Source: Hyphomicrobium_A sp044507625 (GTDB lineage Bacteria > Pseudomonadota > Alphaproteobacteria > Rhizobiales > Hyphomicrobiaceae). From it: a DNA stretch of 64,000 nt. Of the stretch, positions 17,117 through 26,163 are shown piece after piece; position 1 is the first letter of the stretch, and each line of letters starts with the position of its first letter. The translations under genes and the position numbers were made by a program. The DNA lies in the NCBI GenBank assembly GCA_044507625.1, contig JBIQJE010000002.1:124001-188000 (forward strand). The letters run 5' to 3'. Under the pieces are notes generated by a model. That model was not told the origin of the DNA. It was given only the letters and a program-made list of their open reading frames with translations, and did no database searches.

Positions 17117-18748
17117 CTAATAGACGTCCCGCCGGTAGAGCCCCGTTTCGATCATCTCCGCCAACTTTTCATCGCCCACGATCTCGCTGAGGGCCTTGGT
17201 GACCGCCGTCGACATGCCGCGCAGGCTGCCGCATACGTAGATCGCCGCGCCGCCCGCGACCCACGCGCGGATGTCATCGGCGCGTGAGCGCACACGGTCC
17301 TGCACGTAGGTGCGGTCAGCCTCATCCCGCGAGAAGGCAAAGTCGGCGCGCTCGAGCAGGCCCCTCCGGCGCCACGCCTCGATCTCGTCGCGATAGAAAA
17401 AGCTCGTTTGCGCGCTGCGCTCACCGAAGATGAGCCAGTTCTTGCCGACGTTGGCCTCCACCCGGCCTTTCAGGTGCGCGCGCAGGCCCGCAATGCCCGT
17501 GCCGTTGCCGATGAGGATCAATGCCCGCCGCGGGTCCGGCGGATGAAATGCGGTATTGGCGCGCACGCTCAGCTCGATCGGCCCGTGAACCGCAGCATGC
17601 GATGTGAGCCATCCCGATCCGATCCCGATGCGGCCGTCCTCCAGGCGCATCTGCCGCACGAGCAGCTCGATGTGCCCATCCGCGGGCAGCGAGGCGATCG
17701 AATATTCGCGCACCGGAAGCGGCTGCAATCCCTGGATCAGCAACGCCGGCGATTGGCGGAGGAGTGCGGCGAGCTCTTCGGCAGTCTTCGGCAGAACGCT
17801 TCCCGCGAGGTGGCGTGCAAGCGTCCGCCGGCCGGCCGGACCGTCGAGCTGCATTTCGCCGTCGAGACCGAGGTGCCTTAGAAGCGATGTCACCTCCGCC
17901 GGATCGTTTTCCGGGCGGATGACGGCGATGTCGCCCGCGGACCATTCCGGCAGCTCGCCGCTCGGCTGCAACGCGACGTAGTAGGCGGGGTGCTCGACGT
18001 CGCCCGGATTGGCGAGGGTACGGGACGCGAGCGTCCACGTGCTCGCGACGGCCTGTGCGGGAAGACCGGTGCGGATCGGCGCAACCGCGAGCGCCTGGAG
18101 CTGTTGCCACCACAGGTCCAGCGACGCCGGGTCTTCGTTGTTGACGCGGATCGCATCGAACATGCGCGCTGCGCCGCATGTGGCGAGCCAGTCATGCACG
18201 GCATCGCCGAATGCGCAGAACTGCGCATAGGTGCGGTCGCCCAATGCGAGCACGCCATAGCGCAGGCCCGGCGCGGCAAGGCGCGCGCCCATCACGGTGC
18301 GCACGAAGCGTGCCGCCGAGTCCGGCGGATCGCCTTCGCCCGTCGTCGAGACGATCAACAGCGCGGTCCGTGCCTGCGCCAGCGTTGCCGCGTCGAGGTG
18401 CGCGAAGGAGACGATCCGCGCGGCCACGTTCGCCGCCTCGAGCGCGCGGAACGTGCTCTTGGCGAGTTCTTCGGCCGTGCCGGTCTGGCTCGCGTAGGCA
18501 ACGAGCACGGCCGGTGCGCTGGTTGGCTCTCTCGGGGCGCTGGCGGGCATCCTGCGCCGCGCGGCGTGGCGTATGGCGACGACAGCGCAGAAAATGAGAT
18601 ACGCGCCAACCATTGCCGCCGTTGCGACGAGGCGTTTCGGATCGCTGGTCAGCGTGTCACCGGCCACGTCAGCCGCTGCAGCGGCGGTCGCGCACGCGCC
18701 CGCGCATATCGTAGCCAGCGCGAAAAAGACTGTGCGCATTCCCGTCAT
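17117..18748 (-). CDS. Membrane-anchored diflavin (FMN/FAD) reductase
   Basis: A 543-residue flavoprotein. A signal-like stretch (residues 5-27) is followed by a transmembrane segment (about 42-60) ending in RHAARRR, which would place the catalytic part in the cytoplasm. The FMN-binding flavodoxin domain spans about 80-220 (VLVAYASQTGTAEELAKS, STTGEGDPPD, LGDRTYAQFC). The FAD/NADPH reductase part spans 235-543, with REYSIAS for FAD, GNGTGIAGLRAHL and CGSLRGMSTAV for NADPH. The domain order is that of CysJ and cytochrome P450 reductase. As last gene of the iron operon, downstream of apbE, it probably supplies electrons for ferric-siderophore reduction (inference). Confidence 0.88.
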   Translation of the reverse strand: MTGMRTVFFALATICAGACATAAAAADVAGDTLTSDPKRLVATAAMVGAYLIFCAVVAIRHAARRRMPASAPREPTSAPAVLVAYASQTGTAEELAKSTFRALEAANVAARIVSFAHLDAATLAQARTALLIVSTTGEGDPPDSAARFVRTVMGARLAAPGLRYGVLALGDRTYAQFCAFGDAVHDWLATCGAARMFDAIRVNNEDPASLDLWWQQLQALAVAPIRTGLPAQAVASTWTLASRTLANPGDVEHPAYYVALQPSGELPEWSAGDIAVIRPENDPAEVTSLLRHLGLDGEMQLDGPAGRRTLARHLAGSVLPKTAEELAALLRQSPALLIQGLQPLPVREYSIASLPADGHIELLVRQMRLEDGRIGIGSGWLTSHAAVHGPIELSVRANTAFHPPDPRRALILIGNGTGIAGLRAHLKGRVEANVGKNWLIFGERSAQTSFFYRDEIEAWRRRGLLERADFAFSRDEADRTYVQDRVRSRADDIRAWVAGGAAIYVCGSLRGMSTAVTKALSEIVGDEKLAEMIETGLYRRDVY

Positions 18749-18755
18749 CCGCGCA

Positions 18756-19787
18756 TCACGCGAGCATCGCGGCGAAGCGCGGCGTCAGGCGCTCGCGCAC
18801 GCCGTAGGGCCCGGAGCTCACGAACCGGGCGGCAAGGCCCAGGCGCATCGCGTGCGCCATGCCGTCGTCGGGCCCCAGAACCATCAGCGCGGTTGCGAGT
18901 GCGTCGGCGTGCATGCACTTGGCGTGGAGCACGCTTACCGAGACCAAATCGTGCGCCACCGGCCCGCCCGAGCGCGGATCGATGGTGTGTGCGTACCTTT
19001 GTCCGCCCGCCTCGAAGAAATGTTCAGCGCTCCCCGACGTCGCGACGGCAAGGCCGTTGAGCGCGATGACGATGTCGGAAACGGTCGCGCCACCATCGGC
19101 GGGTGCCGAGACGCGCTCGAGCGCGACCCACCACGGCAGCCCATCCGGCTTCACGCCGTGACCGCGCAGCTCGCCTCCGATCTCGACGAGAAAGTCGGAA
19201 AAGCCGGCGCCGGCTACGGTGTCGGCGACGCGATCCACGGCGAAGCCCTTGGCAACCGACGAAAGATCGAGATGAAGTCCGCCAGGCTGCTGCGCACTGC
19301 GCTCCGCCTCATCAAGCATGATGCGGGACCAGCCGCAACGCGCGCGCGCATCGGCGATTTCGTCCGCGTGCGGGATCCGGTGCTGCGCGCCCAGGGCGCC
19401 GAAACCCCAGAGGCCGACGAGATGGCCCACCGTCGGATCGTACGCGCCATCGCTGTCGCGCGCCACTTTCAGCGCATAGTCGAGGACGAGGAAAAAATCG
19501 TCCGGCAATCGCTGCCACGTTCCCGCAGCCGCGCGATTGAAGCGGGAGATATCGGACCCCGGCTCGAAGGTGCTCATCTCGGCGACGACGCCGTCGAGGC
19601 TACCCACGATAGCGGTGCGTAGCGCCTTGAGCGGCATGCCGGGCGGCGCGGCGAGCTTCACGCTCCACCGCGTACCCATCGTCTGCCCTTTCAAGACGTG
19701 CAGAGACGCTCCGGCACGCGGTGCCGCGGACCGCTGCGAAACGTGCAGCGGAACGGCGACGCGCCGGGGCAAAGTCTCGCCGCGCAT
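18756..19787 (-). CDS. apbE: FAD:protein FMN transferase
   Basis: A 343-residue ApbE-family flavin transferase that attaches FMN covalently to a threonine or serine of periplasmic electron-carrier proteins. The start ATG (19785-19787) shares one base with the stop of the preceding gene (TGATG), deciding against the longer frame. Family signatures are QTMGTRWSV, LHLDLSSVAKGFAVDRVAD, SAEHFFEAGGQRYAHTIDPRSGGPV and HADALATALMVLG with the metal-binding aspartate. No obvious exported signal or lipobox is seen at the N-terminus. No clear FMN-attachment motif is evident in the operon proteins, so the acceptor is open. Confidence 0.9.
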   Translation of the reverse strand: MRGETLPRRVAVPLHVSQRSAAPRAGASLHVLKGQTMGTRWSVKLAAPPGMPLKALRTAIVGSLDGVVAEMSTFEPGSDISRFNRAAAGTWQRLPDDFFLVLDYALKVARDSDGAYDPTVGHLVGLWGFGALGAQHRIPHADEIADARARCGWSRIMLDEAERSAQQPGGLHLDLSSVAKGFAVDRVADTVAGAGFSDFLVEIGGELRGHGVKPDGLPWWVALERVSAPADGGATVSDIVIALNGLAVATSGSAEHFFEAGGQRYAHTIDPRSGGPVAHDLVSVSVLHAKCMHADALATALMVLGPDDGMAHAMRLGLAARFVSSGPYGVRERLTPRFAAMLA

Positions 19788-20743
19788 CAAGGCTTCATCA
19801 CCTCGAGCGTTGCCACGTACGTGGCGCGCCGCTTGGCGTTGGGAAGCTGCGCGTTGTCGTCCTCGAGCACCGCCTCCATCCAGTACATGCCCGCCTCCGG
19901 CCACGTGACGGAAACGAAGCCGTCGCCGTCGCTGGTCGCGCTTATCTCGTTGATCGAGTCACGGTAACGGATGCCGCCCGGAACGACGGTGAGCCGCGCG
20001 CCGGCCGCGGGCTTGCCGTCGATCAGGAGGCGGAACTTCGCCGCCTCGCCCGCAAAGAGATCGTTCGGATGCGTGACCGGATCGAGTTCGAGGCCTTTGC
20101 CCGTCGGCTTGAGAACATCCTTCGACGGCTTGCCTGCGGTGACGAACGTCTCGAGGCGGCGCTGCTGCTCGGTAACCTTCACATCCTCCGCATCCGCGGG
20201 GATTTCGGTTTTGAAAGCTTCAGCCGTGCCGCGCCAGCGCTTTTTCTCGCCTTTCAGCGTGTAGGAGGCCGTCAGGCCGCCGCCGACCACGGCGAGCTTA
20301 TAGGTCCCGGCCTTCTCGAGCGGAATGTCGAACGTGCTGCGGAACTTGCCGATCGCGCCGTTCTGCGGCGCAATGCTCGAGCCATCGGGTGCAAAAATGG
20401 TGAGCTCCTGGCTTTGAGGCCGGCGCGGGGCATCGACGCCGCCCGGACCTGCCGCACGCGGCTGTTGCGAGCCGCGCGCTTCCCGCTTCGTCGCGCCCGT
20501 TGCAGCGGGCGCGCCGCCCGCTCCGCGCTCGCGCCCCGTGGGCTCCGCACCGACGCCGGTGAGGCGCATCGGCACGTGCTCGAAATAGAAGAGGGAATCG
20601 GAGACCGCAGCATCGACGGTGATCCACGAGCCCGTATCGGACAACACGGTGGCGGAAGGGAGCAGCCAGGCGCGATGCGCCGAGGCGGGCATTGCGAGTG
20701 AAACGCAGAACGGCACGACCAGCCATTTGAGAGAGGTTTTCAT
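19787..20743 (-). CDS. DUF4198 periplasmic protein
   Basis: A 318-residue exported protein starting MKTSLKWLVVPFCVSLAMPASAHRAWLLPSATVLSDTGSW, with a signal peptide cleaved near ASA-HR. An N-terminal HRAWLLPS followed by beta-rich domains and a C-terminal segment (DGDGFVSVTWPEAGMYWMEAV) is the DUF4198 pattern. A low-complexity Gly/Arg/Ala insert occupies about residues 75-112. In other bacteria this family sits in metal or iron uptake operons next to PepSY and DUF2271 proteins. Its N-terminal histidine could bind metal (inference). Confidence 0.82.
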   Translation of the reverse strand: MKTSLKWLVVPFCVSLAMPASAHRAWLLPSATVLSDTGSWITVDAAVSDSLFYFEHVPMRLTGVGAEPTGRERGAGGAPAATGATKREARGSQQPRAAGPGGVDAPRRPQSQELTIFAPDGSSIAPQNGAIGKFRSTFDIPLEKAGTYKLAVVGGGLTASYTLKGEKKRWRGTAEAFKTEIPADAEDVKVTEQQRRLETFVTAGKPSKDVLKPTGKGLELDPVTHPNDLFAGEAAKFRLLIDGKPAAGARLTVVPGGIRYRDSINEISATSDGDGFVSVTWPEAGMYWMEAVLEDDNAQLPNAKRRATYVATLEVMKP

Positions 20744-20762
20744 GGACGGCAATCCTGTTTGA

Positions 20763-21290
20763 CTAGGGTTTGATCTCGAGGGCGACGACACCGAGCTCGT
20801 CCTTGCCCTGGACGGAGCCCGAGAATGCTTCGGCGGCTGGCCATTTGAACGGGATGCGTACGAGTTCGCGGCCGCCGACCTCCCGCGCCGCTTCGACGAC
20901 GAGCTCGTATTCGCCCGGCTGAAGCTCCGCGAGCGGCGGCGCCGACGAGGAGAAGTCGATCGGGTGCTTGCCTGCGGGCCGTGTCGCATTCGAAAGGCCG
21001 TCGACGGGCATGTCCAGCTCGCGGCCGGCGCGCCGCCACCACTGGCGCAGGTCCTTCAGCCATTTGTTGCCCTTGTGGTTTTCCTTCTTGAATTCGTACC
21101 ACACGCTCAGGTTGGCAGCGACGCCGCCGTCGGCGTTTTCGATCCACGCGGCGACATAGGGGCGGTGATACTCCGCGACGTCGAGTTTGGGCACCTCGAT
21201 GGTGACCTTCATGTCGGCGGCGAGCGATGCCCCGCTGAGGACAGGGCCGGCAATGATGCCGGAAAGGCCGACGGTAATGAGCTTGCGCAT
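20763..21290 (-). CDS. DUF2271 periplasmic protein
   Basis: A 175-residue exported protein (MRKLITVGLSGIIAGPVLSGASLAAD signal peptide). The mature region has the DUF2271 features: a beta-strand start MKVTIEVP, YHRPYVAAWIENADGGVAANLSVWYE, and the tryptophan-rich KWLKDLRQWWRRAG. It starts at ATG 21288-21290, with AGGT upstream; the longer frame overlaps the PepSY gene. The family accompanies PepSY proteins in haem or siderophore reduction loci, and the exact role is unknown. It lies 13 nt after the PepSY gene. Confidence 0.84.
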   Translation of the reverse strand: MRKLITVGLSGIIAGPVLSGASLAADMKVTIEVPKLDVAEYHRPYVAAWIENADGGVAANLSVWYEFKKENHKGNKWLKDLRQWWRRAGRELDMPVDGLSNATRPAGKHPIDFSSSAPPLAELQPGEYELVVEAAREVGGRELVRIPFKWPAAEAFSGSVQGKDELGVVALEIKP

Positions 21291-21303
21291 CAGATGACCT
21301 CTG

Positions 21304-21915
21304 TTAGTGCACGAAGAGCAGAAGCAACGCGATTGGTACGACGACACCGAAGCCAACGAGCGGCCATGTCGCCGGCCGTCGCCCGGAATGGAGCTGCAGG
21401 AGGAAAAATCCAGTAGTGCAGAAAATGAGACACACTACGGCGAAGGCGTCGATGAAAATGCTCCACCAAATTCCGGTGTTACGCCCCTTGTGGAGATCGT
21501 TGAGATAGGAGATCCAACCCCGATCGGTAAGCTCGTATTCGATGTCGCCGCTCTTGGAATCGATCGTCAGCCAGGCATCCCCGCCGGGACGCGGCAACGA
21601 CACGTAAACCTCGTCCTTCTGCCACTCGACTTTGTTGCCGCCGATGGCGACGCCAACGTGCGTGGCGATCCATTGGCGTACGTCTTCAGGCACCACGGCG
21701 GACTGCTGCGCGGCGTTGAGCGCTGCAAGCAGGTTTTCCGGGAGCTCGGCGGTGCGGCTCGTCACCCGTGGCGCCGCCTCGATCGCGCCCGCGTGATTGA
21801 GCGTTATGCCGGTGGCAGCAAAGAGCACCATGCCGACGAGGCTCATCGCCGCGCTGATCCAATGCCAGCGGTGCAGATGCTTCAGCCAGAACGCGCGCAG
21901 TCCCGGGGTGGACAT
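21304..21915 (-). CDS. PepSY-domain membrane protein
   Basis: A 203-residue inner-membrane protein. Transmembrane segments are near residues 20-40, 155-175 and 182-200, and a periplasmic PepSY-like domain lies between the first two. Histidines in LKHLHRWHW, LNHAG and NDLHKGRNTG match positions conserved in PepSY membrane proteins and could ligate b-type haem. The ATG shares one base with the stop of the Sel1 gene (TGATG), fixing the start. It is likely the membrane conduit that carries electrons to periplasmic ferric siderophore (inference from family and context). Confidence 0.85.
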   Translation of the reverse strand: MSTPGLRAFWLKHLHRWHWISAAMSLVGMVLFAATGITLNHAGAIEAAPRVTSRTAELPENLLAALNAAQQSAVVPEDVRQWIATHVGVAIGGNKVEWQKDEVYVSLPRPGGDAWLTIDSKSGDIEYELTDRGWISYLNDLHKGRNTGIWWSIFIDAFAVVCLIFCTTGFFLLQLHSGRRPATWPLVGFGVVVPIALLLLFVH

Positions 21916-22724
21916 CACGTACCCGGGCGGATGAGGGCAGTGGCGGCCAATGCCCCTGCGGATGCGGGAACGAGTTGATTGGCGCGCGCCAATGCTTCGC
22001 GCCCGATGCTGGCAAGGCGCGCGTTGGGATGGGGCGCGAGCATCATGCCGACCTCGCCGCAGAAAGGCAGCGGGGCGTTGTTGCACGATGCGCTGAACCA
22101 GCGCACCGCGCCGTCGATGTCGTTGCTGTCGGCGAGCAGCCGCGCCAGATGGAACTGGCCCCGGAAGCAGCCGCGCACCGCCGCGCGCTCATACCAGCGG
22201 CGAGCTGCATCGAGGTTGACGCGGCAATGCCAGCCCTCCTCGCGGAAACGGCCCAGCTTGTTCATGGATTTCTCGTTGCCCTGTCGTGCCGAGCGCACAA
22301 AGAGCGACAGCGCGCTTTGGTAATCCTGCGCCACGCCATTGCCGTGCAGGTATTGGCAGCCGAGGTTGTACTGCGCCCAGCTGTGACCCTTGTCGGCCGC
22401 CCGGCGATACCACGCGACCGCCGCCGCGGCGTCGGGCGGCACGCCCCAGCCCCGCTCGAGGCAGCGTCCCACCATGTTCAGTGCTTCCGGCGCGCCGAAA
22501 CGCGCCGCGTGTCCGAACCAGCGGTATGCGGCCTCGGGATCGCGCGCCGTGCCATGTCCGTTGAGCAGCATATGGCCCCAGGCGAGCTGAGCCTCGGGGT
22601 GTCCGTCTACGGCACCCTCGCGCGCCCACCGCGCGGCATACTCCGGAGATTCCGCCAGGCGCTGGTTAAACTCCTCCTGCGTCTGGGGGTAAAGGATCGG
22701 AAGATAGATGTGGCGCGCCGTCAT
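21915..22724 (-). CDS. Sel1-repeat (TPR-like) protein
   Basis: A 269-residue protein with about five Sel1-like repeats between residues 35 and 215, recognisable from AQLAWGHMLLNGHGTARDPEAAYRWFGHAA, ALNMVGRCLERGWGV, AQYNLGCQYLHGNGVAQD and later degenerate copies. Such repeats form alpha-solenoid protein-binding scaffolds. No signal peptide is visible, so it is probably cytoplasmic. A Sel1 gene next to piuC is also found in the Pseudomonas aeruginosa piu locus (PA4514-PA4516), which supports the assignment of the whole operon. It begins 4 nt after the piuC stop. Confidence 0.85.
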   Translation of the reverse strand: MTARHIYLPILYPQTQEEFNQRLAESPEYAARWAREGAVDGHPEAQLAWGHMLLNGHGTARDPEAAYRWFGHAARFGAPEALNMVGRCLERGWGVPPDAAAAVAWYRRAADKGHSWAQYNLGCQYLHGNGVAQDYQSALSLFVRSARQGNEKSMNKLGRFREEGWHCRVNLDAARRWYERAAVRGCFRGQFHLARLLADSNDIDGAVRWFSASCNNAPLPFCGEVGMMLAPHPNARLASIGREALARANQLVPASAGALAATALIRPGT

Positions 22725-22728
22725 CTGA

Positions 22729-23412
22729 CTATAGCTCCGCCCACCGGCGCAGAAGGTTGTGATAGTGGCTGGTCAGCGCCACCACCGCCTGGTTTTCGTC
22801 GGATAGTTGGCCGCGAATTTCGCGGATCGCAACATCGAGATCATACAGCATGGCGCGTTGTCCATCGTCGCGCACCATGGACTGCGTCCAGAAGAACGAA
22901 GACCAGCGGCTGCCGCGCGTGATCGGTGTCACGCTGTGGAGGCTGGTCGAGGGATAGGTGACGATGTGCCCGGCCGGCAGTTTCACCCTCTGCTCGCCGT
23001 AGGTATCGGAGATGATGAGCTCGCCGCCGTCGTATTCCTCCGGGGGTGTGAGGAAGAGTGTCGAGGAGACGTCGGCGCGCATGCGCATGTTCGCGCCGGG
23101 AATGGTGCGGATGGCGCCATCGACATGCGCATCGAATTTCATGCCGACGTCGTAGCGGTTGAACATCGGCGGCAGAACGCGCAGAGGCAGCGTGGCGGAA
23201 TGGAAGATCGGATGACGGCCGAGCGCGCGCAGGATGATGTCGCCGGCCTGAACGGAGGCGGGGGAGTCCTCGGGGATCTGCAGGTTGTTTTTGGCGGTGG
23301 CGGCCTGCTGGCCCGCGGTCGTCTTGCCATCGACCCACGGGGACGCTTCGAGGATGCCGCGCACCTCGCGCACTTCATCCGGTGTCAGAAGGTTCGGGAT
23401 CGCTACCAGCAT
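22729..23412 (-). CDS. piuC: PKHD-type Fe(II)/2-oxoglutarate dioxygenase PiuC
   Basis: A 227-residue 2-oxoglutarate-dependent oxygenase. The iron triad HxD..H is visible as FDAHVDGAIR and SLHSVTPI, and the 2-oxoglutarate-binding arginine is in TRGSRW. The length and sequence match PiuC/YbiX, which always accompany catecholate TonB receptors and are thought to modify or help process imported siderophore. It lies 94 nt after the receptor gene stop and is probably co-transcribed with it under iron control. Confidence 0.92.
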   Translation of the reverse strand: MLVAIPNLLTPDEVREVRGILEASPWVDGKTTAGQQAATAKNNLQIPEDSPASVQAGDIILRALGRHPIFHSATLPLRVLPPMFNRYDVGMKFDAHVDGAIRTIPGANMRMRADVSSTLFLTPPEEYDGGELIISDTYGEQRVKLPAGHIVTYPSTSLHSVTPITRGSRWSSFFWTQSMVRDDGQRAMLYDLDVAIREIRGQLSDENQAVVALTSHYHNLLRRWAEL

Positions 23413-23505
23413 GCGCGTTCGTCTTCTTGTCCTGAAAATGAAAGGGGCAGGAGGGCAAGCCCTCCTGCCAAGTTTTGGGTTTGGGACGGGAGAGGTGAGT
23501 GTCCC

Positions 23506-26019
23506 TTAGAACTTCTTTCCTAGCGTGAACAGCACCGTCCGGCCGGCACTTACAACGGCGCGATTGGAGAATCCCGCGTCATAGTTCAGCTCGTCCGTGA
23601 GGTTGTAGCCGTTGACCGCGGCACGCCATCCGTCCAGTTCGTACGAGGCCATAGCGTCGAACGAGAAGTTGGACGGGATTACGGACGTGTTCGCGGTGTT
23701 GGTGAAGTAATCGCTCGAGTAGGTGATGCCGCCGCCGACCTGAGCCTTGCCCGGTCCGAGCGGCATCAGCTTGGAGATCTCGAAGGTGGTCCACACCGTC
23801 ACGTTGTTGTGCGCGATGAATGGAGCCTCTTTACCCCTGCTGGCGCCGCTGCGCACTTCACCGTCGAGGTAGGCGTAGGCGATCTGCGCGGTCCAGAAGT
23901 CCGTGAGCGTTCCCGACATGCCGAGCTCGACGCCCTGGACACGGATGGCATCGCCCGTCTGCACGATGTTGCCGGTGCCGTCGTCATAGGACTGGTTGCT
24001 CTTGTCGACCTGGAACACGGCAGCGGTCAGGCCGAGCCGCTGGTCGAGCAGCGACAGCTTTGCACCCGCCTCCCACATCTCGTTCTCTTCCGGATCGGGG
24101 ATCTGATAGCCGGGGCAAGTCGAGCACACGTCGGTGATCGAGTTGTTGTCGTTGCCGATGAACTGACCGGGTGGCGAGAACGAACGGGCCCAGGACACGT
24201 AGTAAGTCTCGTTCTTCGACGGCTCCCAGATCGCGCTGGCTTTCGGACTCCAGAAGCGTGTGACGGCATCCTCATCGGTGCTGTTACTGGCGTTCCATGC
24301 ACCGGCGGAATTCGTTGCGCGGTACGAGGCGTGGTAATAGTCCCAACGCACGCCGCCGAGAATGGAGAACTGCTCCGTCAGCCATGCGCGGTCACTGACG
24401 AACACGCCGGCATTGTAGGCCTCGCCCTTCTTGCGCGAATTGTAGTTCGGCGAAACGACGTTACCCGTCGAGAAGTTCGGATCGTAGATGGAGCCGGGCT
24501 CCTTGAACGGACCAACCAGGTTGGTAGCCGTCGGCCCGTTGGCAAGCGAGTTGGCGAGCTGCGTACGCCGGTCGTTCTGGAAGAACAGGTCGACGCCCGC
24601 GACCGCCTCGTGGCGCATCCAGCCCGTCTTGAACTTTGCAACGAGGGTGCTGACGTTTTGCGCGCCCCAGGTGTCCTGCTCGAAACCTGCAGGACCACCG
24701 AAGCTGTATATCGGTACGGTGTTCGGATTGTTGTCGAAGAGATTCGTTGCACACGTCCGCGCCGGGACCTGACCACTGGCGGCCGCATCACCGCAACTCG
24801 TGACCGTCTGCGCAAAGTAGCGGTCGTAGAAGGCAAGGCGGCTGTCGTTGTAGAAGGTAACGCCCGGTGCAACCTTCGTCGTCAAGCGCGCGGTGAGGAT
24901 GTCCGCCGTAGACTCGTCGAGATCGGTTGACTTGCCGTAGTAGTTTTTGCGGGACACGCCCGGCTGTTCCGTCACCGGGCGGCCGAGACCGCCACCCAGG
25001 GCAAGAGGCGGCGTCGCAATCGGAACGCCCATGTCCGGACGGCGCTCGCCGTCCTGATGCAGATAGTTGAGCGTCAGTGTCGTATCGGTGCCGAGACCGA
25101 AGCCGAGAGAGCCCAGGAAGCCCCAGCGGTCGGAATAGACATGATCGCGGCCGACCACGTCTTGGTTGTGCCACATGCCGACGGCGCGCGCCGCCGTCGT
25201 TGCATCGATCTGCTTGTTGATGTCGATCGTGCTGCGGTAGTAGGGCCCGGTGCCGACTGTGACCTCGTATTCCTGCGAGTCGCCAAGGTGCGCCGTCTTC
25301 TGCTGCAGGTTGATCACGCCGCCGGTGGTGCCCATGCCGAAGCTTTCCGACGACGGGCCCTTGATCACCTGGACCTGCTCGTAGGCGAAGCTGTCGCGCA
25401 CGTAGACGCCAAAGTCGCGCAGGCCGTCGACATAGAGGTCGCCCTTGGCCTGCAGGCCGCGGATGCGGAACTGGTCGCCGTTCATGCCGCCGCCGCCTTC
25501 GCCGATGGCGACGGTCACGCCCGGAACGCTGCGCAGCGCCTGATCGACGGTGGTGATCTTCTGCTCTTTAATGAGCTTCTGCGGGATGACGTTGACGGTC
25601 TGCGGCGTGTCCTGAAGCGTACCAGGCAGACGTCCAAGGCCGGTGCCGGACTGGTTGGTGTTGCCGCTCGCAGGGGTAAAGGAGGCTGTTGGATCGGCGT
25701 CTACCGGCGCGCCTGTTGCGGGTTCGGACGGCCCCTGGGGTGCGGGCGAGACGGCGCTGCTGGAAGCGGCCTTCTTCTTCGCCTTTGCCTTTTTGGCAGC
25801 CGGTTTCTCCGAGGTGACCTCGAGCGGCGGCAGCTGCTGCTGTTGCGCTCCCGGCTCCTGCTCCTGGGCCTGGGCGCCAAAGCCCGCTGTGCCAGCGGCG
25901 ACAAGGGTGGCGATGCCGACGGAAATACGCGACAACGGCAGCCGATCGGTCTGCGACGCGACGCGATCGGGTACACTCCCGCTGGGCAACTCGCCCACGG
26001 GTACGCTACTCTTACACAC
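23506..26019 (-). CDS. TonB-dependent siderophore receptor, Fiu/PiuA-like
   Basis: Outer-membrane receptor. The most credible start is the GTG at 26017-26019 (837 residues), placed before a signal peptide with hydrophobic core SVGIATLVAAGTAGFGAQAQ; the frame extends upstream without a better start. A poly-Ala/Lys/Pro linker (about 55-115) precedes the plug domain (QTVNVIPQKLIKEQ..QFRIRGLQAKGDLYVDG..VQVIKGPSS), then the 22-strand barrel ends in RTVLFTLGKKF with terminal aromatic Phe. The plug resembles catecholate receptors such as Fiu and PiuA. It is first in the eight-gene operon that continues with piuC. Confidence 0.9.
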   Translation of the reverse strand: MCKSSVPVGELPSGSVPDRVASQTDRLPLSRISVGIATLVAAGTAGFGAQAQEQEPGAQQQQLPPLEVTSEKPAAKKAKAKKKAASSSAVSPAPQGPSEPATGAPVDADPTASFTPASGNTNQSGTGLGRLPGTLQDTPQTVNVIPQKLIKEQKITTVDQALRSVPGVTVAIGEGGGGMNGDQFRIRGLQAKGDLYVDGLRDFGVYVRDSFAYEQVQVIKGPSSESFGMGTTGGVINLQQKTAHLGDSQEYEVTVGTGPYYRSTIDINKQIDATTAARAVGMWHNQDVVGRDHVYSDRWGFLGSLGFGLGTDTTLTLNYLHQDGERRPDMGVPIATPPLALGGGLGRPVTEQPGVSRKNYYGKSTDLDESTADILTARLTTKVAPGVTFYNDSRLAFYDRYFAQTVTSCGDAAASGQVPARTCATNLFDNNPNTVPIYSFGGPAGFEQDTWGAQNVSTLVAKFKTGWMRHEAVAGVDLFFQNDRRTQLANSLANGPTATNLVGPFKEPGSIYDPNFSTGNVVSPNYNSRKKGEAYNAGVFVSDRAWLTEQFSILGGVRWDYYHASYRATNSAGAWNASNSTDEDAVTRFWSPKASAIWEPSKNETYYVSWARSFSPPGQFIGNDNNSITDVCSTCPGYQIPDPEENEMWEAGAKLSLLDQRLGLTAAVFQVDKSNQSYDDGTGNIVQTGDAIRVQGVELGMSGTLTDFWTAQIAYAYLDGEVRSGASRGKEAPFIAHNNVTVWTTFEISKLMPLGPGKAQVGGGITYSSDYFTNTANTSVIPSNFSFDAMASYELDGWRAAVNGYNLTDELNYDAGFSNRAVVSAGRTVLFTLGKKF

Positions 26020-26135
26020 TATTTGGACCCCCCCCAAACAACTAGAAACTCTGCGCCGACGGGCGCAAGCAATTCCAACAAGGCTTGCCCATTTGCTGCT
26101 GCAATCAGCACAACGACGCGGCGGCCTCACCCGTC

Positions 26136-26163
26136 ATTATCGATACCTTACTGATATAGTCAA
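26136..26163 (-). promoter_or_regulatory. Candidate promoter of the iron-acquisition operon
   Basis: On the minus strand TTGACT (26158-26163) and GATAAT (26136-26141) are 16 nt apart in an AT-rich island. They predict transcription from about 26129 and a leader of roughly 110 nt. The GATAAT element resembles half of a Fur box, but a full 19-bp Fur consensus is not present. Confidence 0.4.

Noticed and set aside
26131..26163. Fur box upstream of the TonB receptor
   Set aside because: Only a GATAATGA half-site is seen; a full palindromic 19-bp site or an Irr/RirA-type box could not be matched.
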